From positions 1 to 22,760 of the forward strand of contig JALJEE010002392.1 of assembly GCA_023231475.1 (NCBI GenBank): a stretch of 22,760 nucleotides of DNA, given 5' to 3'. This stretch comes from Seison nebaliae. Its lineage: Eukaryota > Rotifera > Pararotatoria > Seisonacea > Seisonidae. The notes below the pieces were generated by a model. That model did not search any database. It was not told the DNA's origin and worked only from the letters and a program-made list of their open reading frames with translations. Below are positions 9,057-19,947 of this stretch, in pieces; the first letter of the stretch is position 1; the number at the start of each line of letters is the position of its first letter. Made by a program: the position numbers and the translations under genes.

Positions 9057-10406
9057 CTAGTCAGATTACGATTAGATTCCCTTTTTTATTGTGCATTGAT
9101 TCGAAACAAAATATAAAGAGATCATTTGTCAAAAATAGTTTTTGGCGGACGGGGAAATAAATTAAAAAATTAGATATTATCGATAACAAACAGACTCTCT
9201 TAAAAATTATTATTGGGGGTTGGGAGAGGAGGGAAATTTTTTCAAAAATGTTTTCTCGCGATATCTTCCAAAAGGAGAAAGGTTATGCGACATAATTTCC
9301 ATCTCGATAAGAAAAGATTTACATTTCATTTGGACAACCTTAGCAACTAAAGGTCATGGCAATCTCTCTCATTGGTTTTAAAAACTTTCCGTTTCATTCA
9401 CTTTGCCACTATATCTTTTATTGAGGAAATCATTTACAAAAAATATCTAACATAAGTTCAATCATTGCATTTAGATTGATTATCCCACCACATCATCCCT
9501 TACACGAATGAACAATTTATACGCTCATATGAAATATTGTACACAATCAAAACAGAATGTTGCACGAAAGTGCACAATAATGCACACTAATAAACATAGA
9601 CGGAGGTGAATGGAAAGTATCTTTTTCTTCATCTACATGAATTGGATGAATTAAAAATGAAACTTTGCTTTATTTAAAACATTACCATCTACCATGTTAT
9701 GATTTTAATGATTATTATCCAATTGATCGTTATTTATCGTTTGTCGACTTCACCATTTTAAGGGTGATGATCATTCGAGAAAAAGAAATTGCATCGACAT
9801 AGAATTAAGCGAGAATATTATATATTTTTGACTTTTCGTTTGACTATATTCTTTTATTTATAATTCACTCTCGTAAATTTGGATGCGCCGTTTTCTTAGA
9901 TATATATGAATATAAAAATGGAAAGATAAACACGACTATACATTATTGCGATCATATCGGTGAATGCTAATTGAGTAGTGAAAGGAAAAGTTCAAAATAA
10001 ATTTTCCCATCACTTGATCCTATCATCGATTTGCAGCAGTTTCTGTTTCCTCGCATAGTCTCCTACCTCCAAACAAAAATTTTCGATTAGGAAGTGAATC
10101 GATATTATGAAAATGTCAAGAAACAATAGTCTGATGAAAGTGAAAAAGTGAATCATATTGAATCCAATCAAAAGTTTAAAATTACAAATTAATAAATTTA
10201 TCGATTGAAAGAAATATTTAGAAAAGGAATAGTAGCTATGTAAAATGATTTGTACTTAACAACCATTCTCTAATTTATGAACATTCCTCACTAATCTAAG
10301 TTTTAAGATCGAACTCCATTTTAAGACAAATTCTTTTTAAAGACAATCTTCTTTATCGACGTCACTAATCTAATTAAACTTCGATATTACATCCTCCAAA
10401 CTCCTT
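9057..10406. other. Gene-free upstream region of the Asn-rich gene
   Basis: No gene is visible over 1.35 kb. The part nearest 9026 should be promoter and leader. It has TTTTTGGCGGACGGGG at 9138-9153, which holds an E2F-like TTTGGCGG, and a G-rich tract GGGGGTTGGGAGAGGAGGG at 9215-9233. A perfect TGCAC-GAAA-GTGCA hairpin lies near 9562-9575. The remainder is featureless AT-rich DNA. Confidence 0.45.
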
Positions 10407-12684
10407 TCATCCACTTTTCAGCTTATTCACTAATTGAAACCTTTTATTGGGGAGTAAATTAGTTGCATATCCCATCCACTGCCGTTCTCGATCTTTTTTC
10501 GTTTGTTTGCCGTGTACTTCGACATTGATACTTCTGAATGTTTTCATTGAAAATTCCAAATTGGAAAATTGAAAAGAAACTTGATGAATTTTCAATATCG
10601 ATCAACTGATCATGAATTCCATTGACAAGAAAATATTTGAAGGTTTGAATGGCTGCACGTTTAGCCAATTTGTAGTCACGTTTCGATTTAGCTTCATAAA
10701 TTACAAGTGGATATGTTATCGATTCGTCAGGCAGTGTCATTTGTCTGACGAAACTGTCCTCAGATAGATTTTTCGATGAATTCTTATTATCGAACGGTAT
10801 TACTTCGATATCTTTAAAGAAATGAGGATGTGAGAAATGAAGAAAATTCAAAATGAAATCACCTCGAAATGAACAGAATGTGAAATTAACTTGCTGTTGC
10901 AATCTCTTCAGAAAAATCGTTCGCAAACTCTTTTACTTTGTCCAGGAATTGTGGGGAACTGATGACTAATTTGATGGCATGATGTTCATTATCACAAAAC
11001 AAAGTAAATTGTGGCTTAGGAATTGTTTCACTTTTGGAATCCACCATTTTCGAACCGTTTGCAGTTTTATCTAAATTAGCGTTTTCTTTCGTGACCATGT
11101 TTGTCAAAATTTTGATAAGAGCCAGATCCGACGCCCAAAACTCATTCTCACCTTGAACCTGAAAACGATTCGAACAATTTTTATAAAAAAAGTGAAAAAT
11201 AAACTTCGAAAGGAAAACAAAGTTTAATATGAGGTGGAAGTGAATGAGGAATTGAATTATATCGTCCTGACATTTCTTTACTTAAACTTTTGATCATTCG
11301 TTTTTCAAAAACATTTATCAATTTCTTTAAAACACCAGTCGGACTTAACTGTAATAAACATTTCTGGATTGGATAAGATGAGGGATTAGTATCCTTACTT
11401 GCCGTTGCCAAACGAAAATAAAGTCGTTCAACTGACGGTATGGGTGGTAATAGAGATAACGGATTTTTTGTATATTCCACCGGAATTTCCGATTTCGTTT
11501 CCTTCCTAATTTCCATATTCTTCTTCGAAATTCTTTCCAAATCCGTCAATGATATTGTGTCTCTAGTAGATTTGACGAATGTCTTATACACTTTCTTTTC
11601 CATGGGAGAGAGCGTTGGTGACATTTTGATTTTATTGGAATAATCGGGTTTCTTCGAAAAATATTTTGACTGAATTCCATATGATGGTTTTTCATAACGA
11701 ACTTTATTCGGGTATACTGGCGATGCTGTTGGGCGAGAAATGAGCATTGATGATCCTGAACGACGTTTCCAGTATGGAGAATATTTCCTGGAATAATTTT
11801 GGAAAGAATGATTCTTTAACCGTTTCCTATCCTGATATATTGGGGATTTCTGGAACTTCGATGGTTTATACGTTTCAGGTGAATTAATGACGTAATCCTC
11901 CAAATTATATTCTTCCATTGGATCAACGAAATCATCTTGTAGTGGCATTTCATTGTATTGAATTGGGGCTGATTGGATCGGTTCATGTTCACAGGTTTCT
12001 GACATCATCATTTCTTCTTGTATCATTTGCTCCTCATTTGGAATTATGAATTGTGATTGAGATAATTCTGATGTCGATGCAGGTAACGATGGTGATATGG
12101 GAGGGAGAGCTGGTGATGGCAAAGCAGGAACTTGCTGGTAAATCATATCACTACTTAACTGACCAGGAGATGGCATCGCCATTGGTGGCTGCTGCATCAT
12201 CTGCGGCATCATATGCGATGGTTGTTGCATCATCATCGGTGATGGTTGTATCATTGCAGGTTGTTGCATCGGTTGTTGTGGAACGGGTGGTGGTATTGAT
12301 GGTGGTGGTAAAGATGGTGGTGCTGATGGTAAAATGGGCGGCGATGTAGGAGAAAGATGATGATTATGATGATGTTGATGCATTAATTGTTGTTGAATCA
12401 TATGCTGATGATCCATAATCTGAAATAATTGAACTAAATAAAATAAATAGATTAAATTAATCTCTAACAACATCATGAGACGGTTGCTGTTGCATCATTA
12501 TCTGTTGTTGTTGCTGTTGTTGCAAGTTGTTTCCCATCATTAACGCTATTTGTCTCATATTCATTTCATCTTGTGCCATTCGATTAATTGCCATTCGTTG
12601 AGAATGGAAATTCATCATCATGTGTTGCTGTTGTTGCAACATATTCTGGTTGTACATTAATTGATTTGAAAGATTGCCGCCCAT
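10407..12684 (-). CDS. Unrecognised Gln/Met/Pro-rich protein, five exons
   Basis: I cannot name this protein. Exons fit at 12469-12684, 11205-12419, 10891-11158, 10607-10811 and 10407-10533. Introns are 49, 46, 79 and 73 bp with matching phases, giving 676 aa. The last junction is the least sure: without it the protein ends at 10459 with other residues. Residues 1-95 are Gln/Met-rich. About 97-200 are Pro/Met/Gln-rich, with PPSLPPPSIPPPVP that could bind SH3, EVH1 or profilin-like partners. Around 245-275 it is acidic and around 285-315 it is Arg/Lys/Ser/Tyr-rich (KYSPYWKRR), suggesting nuclear RNA or DNA contact. Residues from about 390 to 676 look folded, with alternating strands and helices (WASDLALIKIL, HAIKLVISSPQFLDKVKEF, KRDYKLAKRAAIQTFKYFL). 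The last of these weakly resembles a dsRNA-binding-domain helix, which is only a guess. MGGNLS at the start fits the G-x-x-x-S myristoylation pattern. Confidence 0.75.
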
Positions 12685-15069
12685 TTTCTATCACACACAA
12701 ATCGAAGAGAATTTACAAATTTTGGTAATAATTTTAATCTTTAAATGAATCCGTCATTCGTTCAATATGAACTATAATTTTTTTATGGGTTTTTTTATTA
12801 TTGGAAGAAAAAAAGAGAATCTAAATATTCGAGAATAATTAGCAAGAACATGAAATAAATAATCAAACATTTAATTGAAATTAATTCAAAATAAATCTGA
12901 CAAATTCATTTTCTTTCTAAATGAAATTTTCTGAGAACTTTCAAAGAAATTTAGCTATTATTAGATAACCATATAAAATCCCCTCCCCTTACTCTCCTGC
13001 CTCCCTCTAAATACTAATTAAAATACTTAACGTATAAGATTTTTGTAAAGTTTTAGAATTGTAAACTGTAACAAGGATTCATATGTTGATGCTCATTTAA
13101 TTGATAATTGTAATAGATAAAAAATGGCAGAAATGTTATCATTTTTTCATAATTATATTAATCTAATAATAATAAAAAATAATAAGTTTTTATTTATTCT
13201 CTTACCCTTTCGACAATGATGAACCAGTATTCTAATGATGACGAAATTGGGAGAAGGCCAAACTCCAAAAATAATTAATCGAATCGATGTGTCGTCTCCT
13301 TACCAAGTAGGAGGGAGATACATTGAGATCTTATCCCATCTTTCTGCAAACGTTTCCCGATGAATTTCTTATTCTTTCTAAATGTACATTGTTTTAATAG
13401 AATAAAGGATGAAATACATCTTGATCGCTATTCATCCAATTCAATATAATCTACCGATCTATATTAGGTAGGTAGCCGTAGATCGAGAAAAGGGGAAACG
13501 TTCCTATTTAAATAATAATTTGTAATAAATTTCTTCTTTTTCAACAAACGTCATTGGCCGTTCACTTTATAAGTATAATTGATTTCTTCTTCAAATTCAT
13601 TTAATTGACAAATTTCTTTTCAAAATTTTATCATATCAAACTTTTATTCAAATCCATCAACTCATCTCCGATTTGAATCGTGTTGCAGAAATCTACTTAC
13701 TATTCTCGATTATCTACTTCGACTGATAAATCTTACTATTATCTCACCAATTTGATATGTGTTCATCTATTAAAGAATAAAGCAATTTTCATTATTACGA
13801 AATTATCTCATTGGTAAATGATTGTAGACGCTTTGCCTAACTTATGAACTATTCTTTTTAGACTTTCCTAATTCGATATCTCAATGTAAATTTGTTAAGT
13901 TTACTAAAAAATTCATCTCACATCAAAAATACAGATCGATCGACAAAATAACATGAGAAGAAAGTTTAATTGATTTGTCAAAGAAAGTCTTAAGAAATTA
14001 TTCGATATCGTTTGTTGACACATTTCCTTCTCATTAATTCTTCTCTTATCTAACTAAAGTTGATTCTAACAAACATTATAGAGAATAAGATGAACGACCA
14101 TATTTATTACGATTTATCCCATCAAATGATGACTATCTAACAACCATTACTATTATTGATAAAGTTTTCGTCATCGTCTCCTTCTCAACTTTTAATTAAA
14201 ATTTCTCTTCTTTTCATTTTCCTTATGAAATTCTCATCCAGCATATTAACAATTAGCCTCTTCAAACTAAGGAATAGAAGATATTAAGATTTAGATAAGA
14301 AAGTTTTACTTCTTTTTTAACTTTTCCAATTGATCGTTTTTCAAACAAGTAGATGGTTAAAATATTTTATCTTCAACTTACTACAATCGATCAATTACCA
14401 TTTTTATTATTCCAAAATCTTTGAATGTTATTACACAATCTAAACGATTGATTGAATAATCGAATACGAACGTGTACAATTGTGGAGTTTTCTATTTAGT
14501 TTTACAATTTTCCTTCATAATCTGGATGTTAGGCGCAAAATTTTAATGAGAAACATTTTCAAAAGGTTTTCCGTTTAACTTAAGTTCAATTTACAATTTG
14601 AAGATGAAAGAAGAATTTTTATTGAAATTCTTATTAAGATTAGATTATTAAAAGGTAAAATCAGATTAATATTTTGGTGTTTTGATCACGTTGCCATGGT
14701 TGACACATATAAAATAGTAGTTGTGTATTTGACTATTTTTATATTTTATTTTTTGGGACAAAAATCGTCTTGACTTTGAGACCTTTTTTAGTTGGGAAAT
14801 GATCGATTCTACAACAACAACTTTAGAAAGAGATTAATTAATTTAAAGAATTAACCCTTTTCGATAGCCATGGTTAAATTTAGGTGGCTACCAAAAAGTT
14901 ATCGATTACGAAATCTATTTTAAAATAGGAAAAGTTGTAGGAAAGAAGATGATTAATGGAAAATTTAACTTCCTTAAAGGAAATTTCGTATGATCTTTTC
15001 AACTAATTTTTCTTATACTAATATCTAATGGCTCTACTATGACATATCGTTTCCTATTTATGCACGACC
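12685..15069. other. 2.4-kb gene-free region
   Basis: I see no ORF of 60 codons or more and no RNA gene. The part next to 12684 should be the promoter of the Gln/Met/Pro-rich gene. It has a pyrimidine tract at 12978-13008 (G-rich on the minus strand, with four or five G-runs) and a stem CGATCTA/TAGATCG at 13455-13485 enclosing TAGGTAGGTAG. GCCATGG occurs at 14691 and 14867, and TAGCCA/TGGCTA form a loose hairpin near 14865-14890. The rest is AT-rich and unremarkable. Confidence 0.5.
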
Positions 15070-15279
15070 ATGTCGTCATCGTTCGATTGTGCGCCATTTC
15101 CATCGAAACCGTTTACTCGTAAAGATGACGTATCGGAAATTGGTGGAATAATTAAAAAGCATGGATGCTCATTGGACAACGGTTTTGTTGGACTCAAAAC
15201 TAAATTTCCGAAATCTTTAATTTTTGTCGATACGGACTACTTAGATGATGAATTAATTCAATATGGACAACTGATATAA
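15070..15279 (+). CDS. Unrecognised 69-aa protein
   Basis: A true ATG at 15070 opens a 69-residue frame ending in TAA at 15277-15279. Composition is balanced and higher in GC than the flanks. Residues 17-45 (motif DDVSEIGGIIKKHGCSL) look like a helix with a following Gly/Lys-rich loop, and the end is acidic (VDTDYLDDELIQ). There are no membrane segments or signal peptide. I recognise no family. It is convergent with PHKB, 385 bp from that gene's stop. It may be a single-exon small gene or one exon of a larger plus-strand gene. No AATAAA follows on this strand before 15445. Confidence 0.4.
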   Translation: MSSSFDCAPFPSKPFTRKDDVSEIGGIIKKHGCSLDNGFVGLKTKFPKSLIFVDTDYLDDELIQYGQLI

Positions 15280-15664
15280 GATGATGCGGATAATTCGTCA
15301 TTCATCGTCAAGAACTATTGTCAATGTTTTAAACAATTTCTCTCATTTCTTCCTAATTTGAAAAAAATGTTAAAAATGGTTAAGATGAAGATTGTTTCCA
15401 GTCAATCGAGTGATAAGAAAAATTTTAAAGTTTAATTTATATTTCTTTATTGTCAACGAGTAATGTATTGTGGAGATCAAAAGAAATTAAAGAGATTTAT
15501 AAATTTTGAGAATGAATTAAGGAACTGAAGAACTAAAGTAAATTGGAATTGAAACGGGTGGGGGGAGTTATCTTTTGAAAAGGGTACTTTATCTAAAATG
15601 GAGAGTTTACTAATGAAACTGATGAAAATATATTTAGCTGAATATCTAGATTTCATGTCAATAT
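15280..15664. other. Convergent 3' flank between the 69-aa ORF and PHKB
   Basis: No gene. It holds the PHKB 3' UTR and a G-run GGGTGGGGGGAG at 15556-15567 inside it. Confidence 0.5.
15446..15451 (-). terminator. Poly(A) signal AATAAA for PHKB
   Basis: TTTATT on the plus strand reads AATAAA on the PHKB strand, 214 bp past the stop codon at 15665-15667. It is the nearest canonical hexamer I see downstream. Confidence 0.45.
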
Positions 15665-18600
15665 CTATGTGATAATACACGATTCGTTGCTTTTCGGCAT
15701 GGAAAATGCGAAGAGATTATTGAAGGTTGATGTTACATTTTGGTGGGGTGATTGCTGAGGAGATCGTGAATTCATTATCGAATCTTTTCCTACAATTTCT
15801 TTTGAATATGTCGATGGCTCGCAAGTGGTATCATCAACGGATTGATTGAATGAAGATTGCAATAAGAATGATGACTGGAGACATTGAAACGAATGATAAT
15901 TTTGAGAGAGGTAATGTTCGAATACGACCTTTACCATAAAACTCAGTGATCCCAACTGTTCTAGACGACATGGAATCGAATAGAAGAATTGGAGATAAGT
16001 ATTCGATAATTCATGTGCGTCAATCTTTTCGCAGGTCAATTCATTCATCGGAATCAAATCACATAAAGCAAAATCAGTAGTCTGGAGAATTTTAAGAGAT
16101 TCCTTCTGTAGATAAGAGAGATATTTTGAATTATGTTCAGCTAATATCGATTTGTACGTGCGGAAACACAATTGTGCACTAGAGAACAATAGAGATTTTA
16201 AGGGAATATTGAATAGATTAAATTGTGGTATTAATTCACGATTCCTTGAAAGAACTACATCAATAATGACAATCAATTCCACTAATAATTGTCGATATGG
16301 TGGTGCATATAAAGCGGAGGCGTTTGATAATGCTGATTCGACACTTAATCGAAATTTAGGTTCCGTATCTGAATCGATTTGATTCAATAAAGGAATTGAA
16401 GATAATTGATGAAGTTGATCGAATTCAATCACTGTTTCACCATGTTGAAGTAATCGATAAATTGATGAATAGAAATTGAGTGGCACACGATATAGACAAC
16501 CATCTAATTGACGAATTTGAAGTGGGGTCATTTGATGTCGTTGTTCGTCAGCTAATAAAGAGCGAATGGAAGCTTTTAATGAATGAGGAGAAAGTGCATA
16601 AATATCGACAGAAGAATCGATAATCGTTAACGCTTTCGTGATCCATCCTAATCGGATATTATGAATAGAATCGAATAATTGAGGAGCGGAAGCGATTAAT
16701 GTTCCCATATATAAAAGCAATTCCTGTTGGAGTGAAACGTCAAGAACATTATGTGGATAAATGATGTCATATAATAGTCGTGCTAAATGTGAAGGCGAAA
16801 CAGGTTTATCAATCGTCACTTCGTCTTTTTGTGGAACACCAAGTGTAATTTGTTTACCTCTTACTAGAATCATAGTCAATGATGGTGAAAGTGAATCGAC
16901 AATCTTTCTCAATAGAGCACTACATCGTCGAATAATTCTCCATTCACGCTTCTCACAAGCTTCCTTATATAATCGTCGTAATTTCATATTGATGGAATAA
17001 CTGTCGAGAATATAATCACCACCATGTCGTTCCAATAGAATTTGGAGACAAATGGATCGATCACGTAATCGTTGATTCGTCTCTTCTTCCATATAAACAT
17101 TAATCTTCCACGATTCCATACATTTGATTTTTTCGAACAAATTATTTTCTTCTTCCTCAGTCGCTGACAAATGTGGAAGTATATCTGTTGTCCGCTTACT
17201 ATTATTATTGTCATTCATTTGTGTATTGGAAGAAGATGAGATGAAAGAGAGAATATCATCGTCATCTTCACCACCACCACCATCATTTTTATTCAAATAT
17301 GTTGATGATGATGAAGCACTTTGAGAGAATAAAAGTGAATCAGTTCGCGAATGTCGAATTGATGACGTGTCCATAATAAAAGTGAAATCTTCGACATAAC
17401 AAGCAGGTAATAATGTTTGAAGTCGATCGAATCGAACGGAAACATCCGAATAAATATCTTGTAATGTCGATGATCGAGTATCTTTATTCGATCGACCCGT
17501 ATCATCAGTGATGATTCCTTGTTTGAGTTGTTGGAGGAAGTTTAAGAGACAATGTTTATACTTTTTCGCTTTCGCACTCAACAAATCCTTCTCTCGCAAA
17601 TAGAGACAATATAATGGTTTATTTTGAATGCATTGAGATTGGAGATTACCATTCGCTATCTGTGATTGACGTCGTTGTTGTTGTCGGAACCAGTAATTGG
17701 TGAGGAAACTGAGATCACTCTTTACTTGATCGATGAGAAGAAGAAGATCTCTCGATAAATAGAAATCAGATGTCTCAAACATTAACGAATAACAGAGAAC
17801 GGTTTCATTCGCTAATCGATAAAGTTTTGATGTTCCTAAAACTCCAATTGGTCTTAATGGACGTCCACTCAATTCTAATTGTTCATTCCTTCCCAAATTC
17901 TGATGTAGCAGAGATACGAGTCGTGCTTGTGGCCAAATTTGAACTGGTTCGATTTGTTCAACGGTTTGCGTAGTAATTCCATAAGTTGAGAGTAGTTGTT
18001 GAAGACGAACTGTATCGACAATAGCACATACTTGTATGACAGGTGCATAGAAAGAATTTGCTGGTTGAACTATTCGTCTATTTATGGTTAATGAAATTAA
18101 TGGATTGTTACTCTCAATTGAATCTTTCCGATTCTTCTTCTCTTGATGATTATTTAATAATTCCATATCATTTATTCGATTAGTTAAATATACTTCATCT
18201 TCTGTATAATGAATATGTCGATTTAATGGATCCAAATCTCGAATTGTGATCACATTATCCAATAACATTTGACCAATCAACCATGCAGCTTGACACCATA
18301 AAAATGAATGAATATCATCATTCTCTTTCATTTTCTCATTCTCATTCTCTTCATCTAACACATCAATTGAATTCAATTGGAAATTACATTTATTTCCAAC
18401 AGACGACATGATCAAATCATTATTTCTCGTCTGCAAATGATGTCGAGTTGTCTCGTCGGCCACATAATCGTTTTCTTTTCGACTATAATATTCGGGTAGT
18501 AATGTAGTGAAATGAGTATATTCTGATGTTGACTCATCATCATCATCAAATGTCCGTTCTAAATGATAAATGAACGTACATTTTTGTAATTTATCTAATA

Positions 18601-19744
18601 AATCATATAATTCTCCAATTGATGCTGTTGCCGTATTGTTTGTTAGTTGATTCTCTGGATAATTAGATTGATGTGAATCGAAAATATTTGACGCATTGAA
18701 ATTGCATTGGAAGAATGAATGAATTAATTGTAGAACAAGAAAAACGGGATATTCATTATCATCATTTTCATGAGGAAACCGTTTCCATCCGAAATCTCCT
18801 TTTAAACGATCTTCAGCTTTTTTTATTGTCGTATCGATTAGATTCATGTTCGTTTGTACTGCATACATCGGATAACGAAGAACAAATAGAAGAGATGCAT
18901 CCGTTTCAATGGAACTCGTTTCTCTTGGTAATAAAGTTTCGAGTGTACTTCGATTTCTATTTTGTGCATCGATATCTACATAAATATTACTCGTTGCAGA
19001 TCTCTCATCTGTTAAGGATGATGATGATGCAGCTGTGGCCGATGCATTTCTCCCATACAAATCAAATCCATCAATTGTTTCTAAAGCAGCTTTAGCTGCC
19101 GCTACACACGACGCATGAAGTTCACCTTCACCACCTTCCAACCAAACACCATAATCTGGTATTCGATATGTACGTTCGATATAGAAAACAAGATTTTGTA
19201 TGAATGATACTTCATGTCGATTCGTTATCAGATCTAATCCACTATTGATCATTTGACAGAGATAGTAGAGGTAAACTGAGACGGAAAATGTATGGAAAAC
19301 TTTCGACGATAATTTCTCCGATTTCTCTCCACTCTCTACCGACAACGCATGAGCAGCAATTGTTGATTGTTTAAATCGTTCGAGACGTCCTCTTTCTTGC
19401 ATCCATTTAAAGAGAATTCCTCTCATACATTTCACAGTGGATTGACCCAATTCATACGAACGACCATCATCTCTCGATATTCGACGATATGCTTGTCTCA
19501 ATCCCCAAATACTCACACAACACATGATGGATTTCCAGACATTATCACCGTTTCCTTCATCGAATAAACCATTTGTCAATGATTGTCTTTGGAGAATGGA
19601 TTGTTTCACTATCCGATAATAATCATCAAGTAATGCTGCATATGATTTCCGAATATGACAATGTTTCAATTCGTTAGTTGTCGATGGAATTTCTTCATGT
19701 TTCAATCGATGCAATCCCCACCAACGATAATGACAACGATTCAT
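15665..19744 (-). CDS. PHKB: Phosphorylase b kinase regulatory subunit beta, intronless
   Basis: PHKB is the non-catalytic beta subunit of the (alpha beta gamma delta)4 kinase that activates glycogen phosphorylase. The ORF opens at a TTG at 19750; the first ATG is at 19744, giving 1359 aa against about 1093 in human. It is beta rather than alpha: AYRRISRDDGRSYELGQS (86-103), VSFIQNLVFYIERTYRIPDYG (179-199) and VDIDAQNRNRSTLETLLPRE (256-275) follow human PHKB closely. YGITTQT, EPVQIWPQ, GRPLRPIGVLGTSKLYR and RGKQITLG appear later in the usual order. Extra length comes from Asn/Asp/Ser-rich insertions. Two conserved parts of the glucoamylase-like N-domain are gone or unrecognisable: the YGHLQ-x-(D/N)-A segment (here VFHTFSVSV, 149-157) and the RDGY-to-acidic segment after KRF (323). 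The C-terminus is CIIT, a CaaX box like human CLIS, which is farnesylated. The frame is unbroken and has no introns. Confidence 0.96.
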   Translation of the reverse strand: MNRCHYRWWGLHRLKHEEIPSTTNELKHCHIRKSYAALLDDYYRIVKQSILQRQSLTNGLFDEGNGDNVWKSIMCCVSIWGLRQAYRRISRDDGRSYELGQSTVKCMRGILFKWMQERGRLERFKQSTIAAHALSVESGEKSEKLSSKVFHTFSVSVYLYYLCQMINSGLDLITNRHEVSFIQNLVFYIERTYRIPDYGVWLEGGEGELHASCVAAAKAALETIDGFDLYGRNASATAASSSSLTDERSATSNIYVDIDAQNRNRSTLETLLPRETSSIETDASLLFVLRYPMYAVQTNMNLIDTTIKKAEDRLKGDFGWKRFPHENDDNEYPVFLVLQLIHSFFQCNFNASNIFDSHQSNYPENQLTNNTATASIGELYDLLDKLQKCTFIYHLERTFDDDDESTSEYTHFTTLLPEYYSRKENDYVADETTRHHLQTRNNDLIMSSVGNKCNFQLNSIDVLDEENENEKMKENDDIHSFLWCQAAWLIGQMLLDNVITIRDLDPLNRHIHYTEDEVYLTNRINDMELLNNHQEKKNRKDSIESNNPLISLTINRRIVQPANSFYAPVIQVCAIVDTVRLQQLLSTYGITTQTVEQIEPVQIWPQARLVSLLHQNLGRNEQLELSGRPLRPIGVLGTSKLYRLANETVLCYSLMFETSDFYLSRDLLLLIDQVKSDLSFLTNYWFRQQQRRQSQIANGNLQSQCIQNKPLYCLYLREKDLLSAKAKKYKHCLLNFLQQLKQGIITDDTGRSNKDTRSSTLQDIYSDVSVRFDRLQTLLPACYVEDFTFIMDTSSIRHSRTDSLLFSQSASSSSTYLNKNDGGGGEDDDDILSFISSSSNTQMNDNNNSKRTTDILPHLSATEEEENNLFEKIKCMESWKINVYMEEETNQRLRDRSICLQILLERHGGDYILDSYSINMKLRRLYKEACEKREWRIIRRCSALLRKIVDSLSPSLTMILVRGKQITLGVPQKDEVTIDKPVSPSHLARLLYDIIYPHNVLDVSLQQELLLYMGTLIASAPQLFDSIHNIRLGWITKALTIIDSSVDIYALSPHSLKASIRSLLADEQRHQMTPLQIRQLDGCLYRVPLNFYSSIYRLLQHGETVIEFDQLHQLSSIPLLNQIDSDTEPKFRLSVESALSNASALYAPPYRQLLVELIVIIDVVLSRNRELIPQFNLFNIPLKSLLFSSAQLCFRTYKSILAEHNSKYLSYLQKESLKILQTTDFALCDLIPMNELTCEKIDAHELSNTYLQFFYSIPCRLEQLGSLSFMVKVVFEHYLSQNYHSFQCLQSSFLLQSSFNQSVDDTTCEPSTYSKEIVGKDSIMNSRSPQQSPHQNVTSTFNNLFAFSMPKSNESCIIT

Positions 19745-19757
19745 TCCCAACGATCTG
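19745..19757 (-). promoter_or_regulatory. Pyrimidine tract and AG just before the PHKB start
   Basis: On the minus strand a run of T residues with a pyrimidine-rich stretch ends in TATCAG at 19755-19760, ten bases before the ATG at 19744. This is a good 3' splice acceptor. It could end an intron in the 5' UTR or accept a trans-spliced leader. No matching donor is obvious between here and GID8. The AG also lies in frame with the TTG-opened ORF, so a short upstream coding exon cannot be excluded. Confidence 0.35.
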
Positions 19758-19889
19758 ATAGAGAAATCTTCAAAAAAAAAAGGAAAATTTATTGTATCGA
19801 ATAAAAAAAAAGAAAATTGAAATGAGATTTATATGAGAAATTCCTAATTATCGAAATTAACATTTTGAGAAAAAAAATGAAATTTTCTT

Positions 19890-19895
19890 TTTATT
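19890..19895 (-). terminator. Poly(A) signal AATAAA for GID8
   Basis: AATAAA on the minus strand lies 53 bp past the GID8 stop codon (TGA at 19948-19950). Cleavage would fall near 19870, leaving only about 125 bp before the PHKB start codon. Confidence 0.5.
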
Positions 19896-19947
19896 TTTAT
19901 GGAAAGAATTCGAAGGTCGATGACGATACATAATCAATCTCAAACAA

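Noticed and set aside
9562-9575. TGCAC-GAAA-GTGCA hairpin with a GNRA-type loop as a structured RNA
   Set aside because: A 5-bp stem alone is too short to support an RNA gene; no flanking pairing is visible.
12053-12349. Plus-strand Val/Met-rich ORF
   Set aside because: Antisense shadow of the Pro/Met/Gln-rich exon, whose CCA/CAT/CAA codons give long open frames on the other strand.
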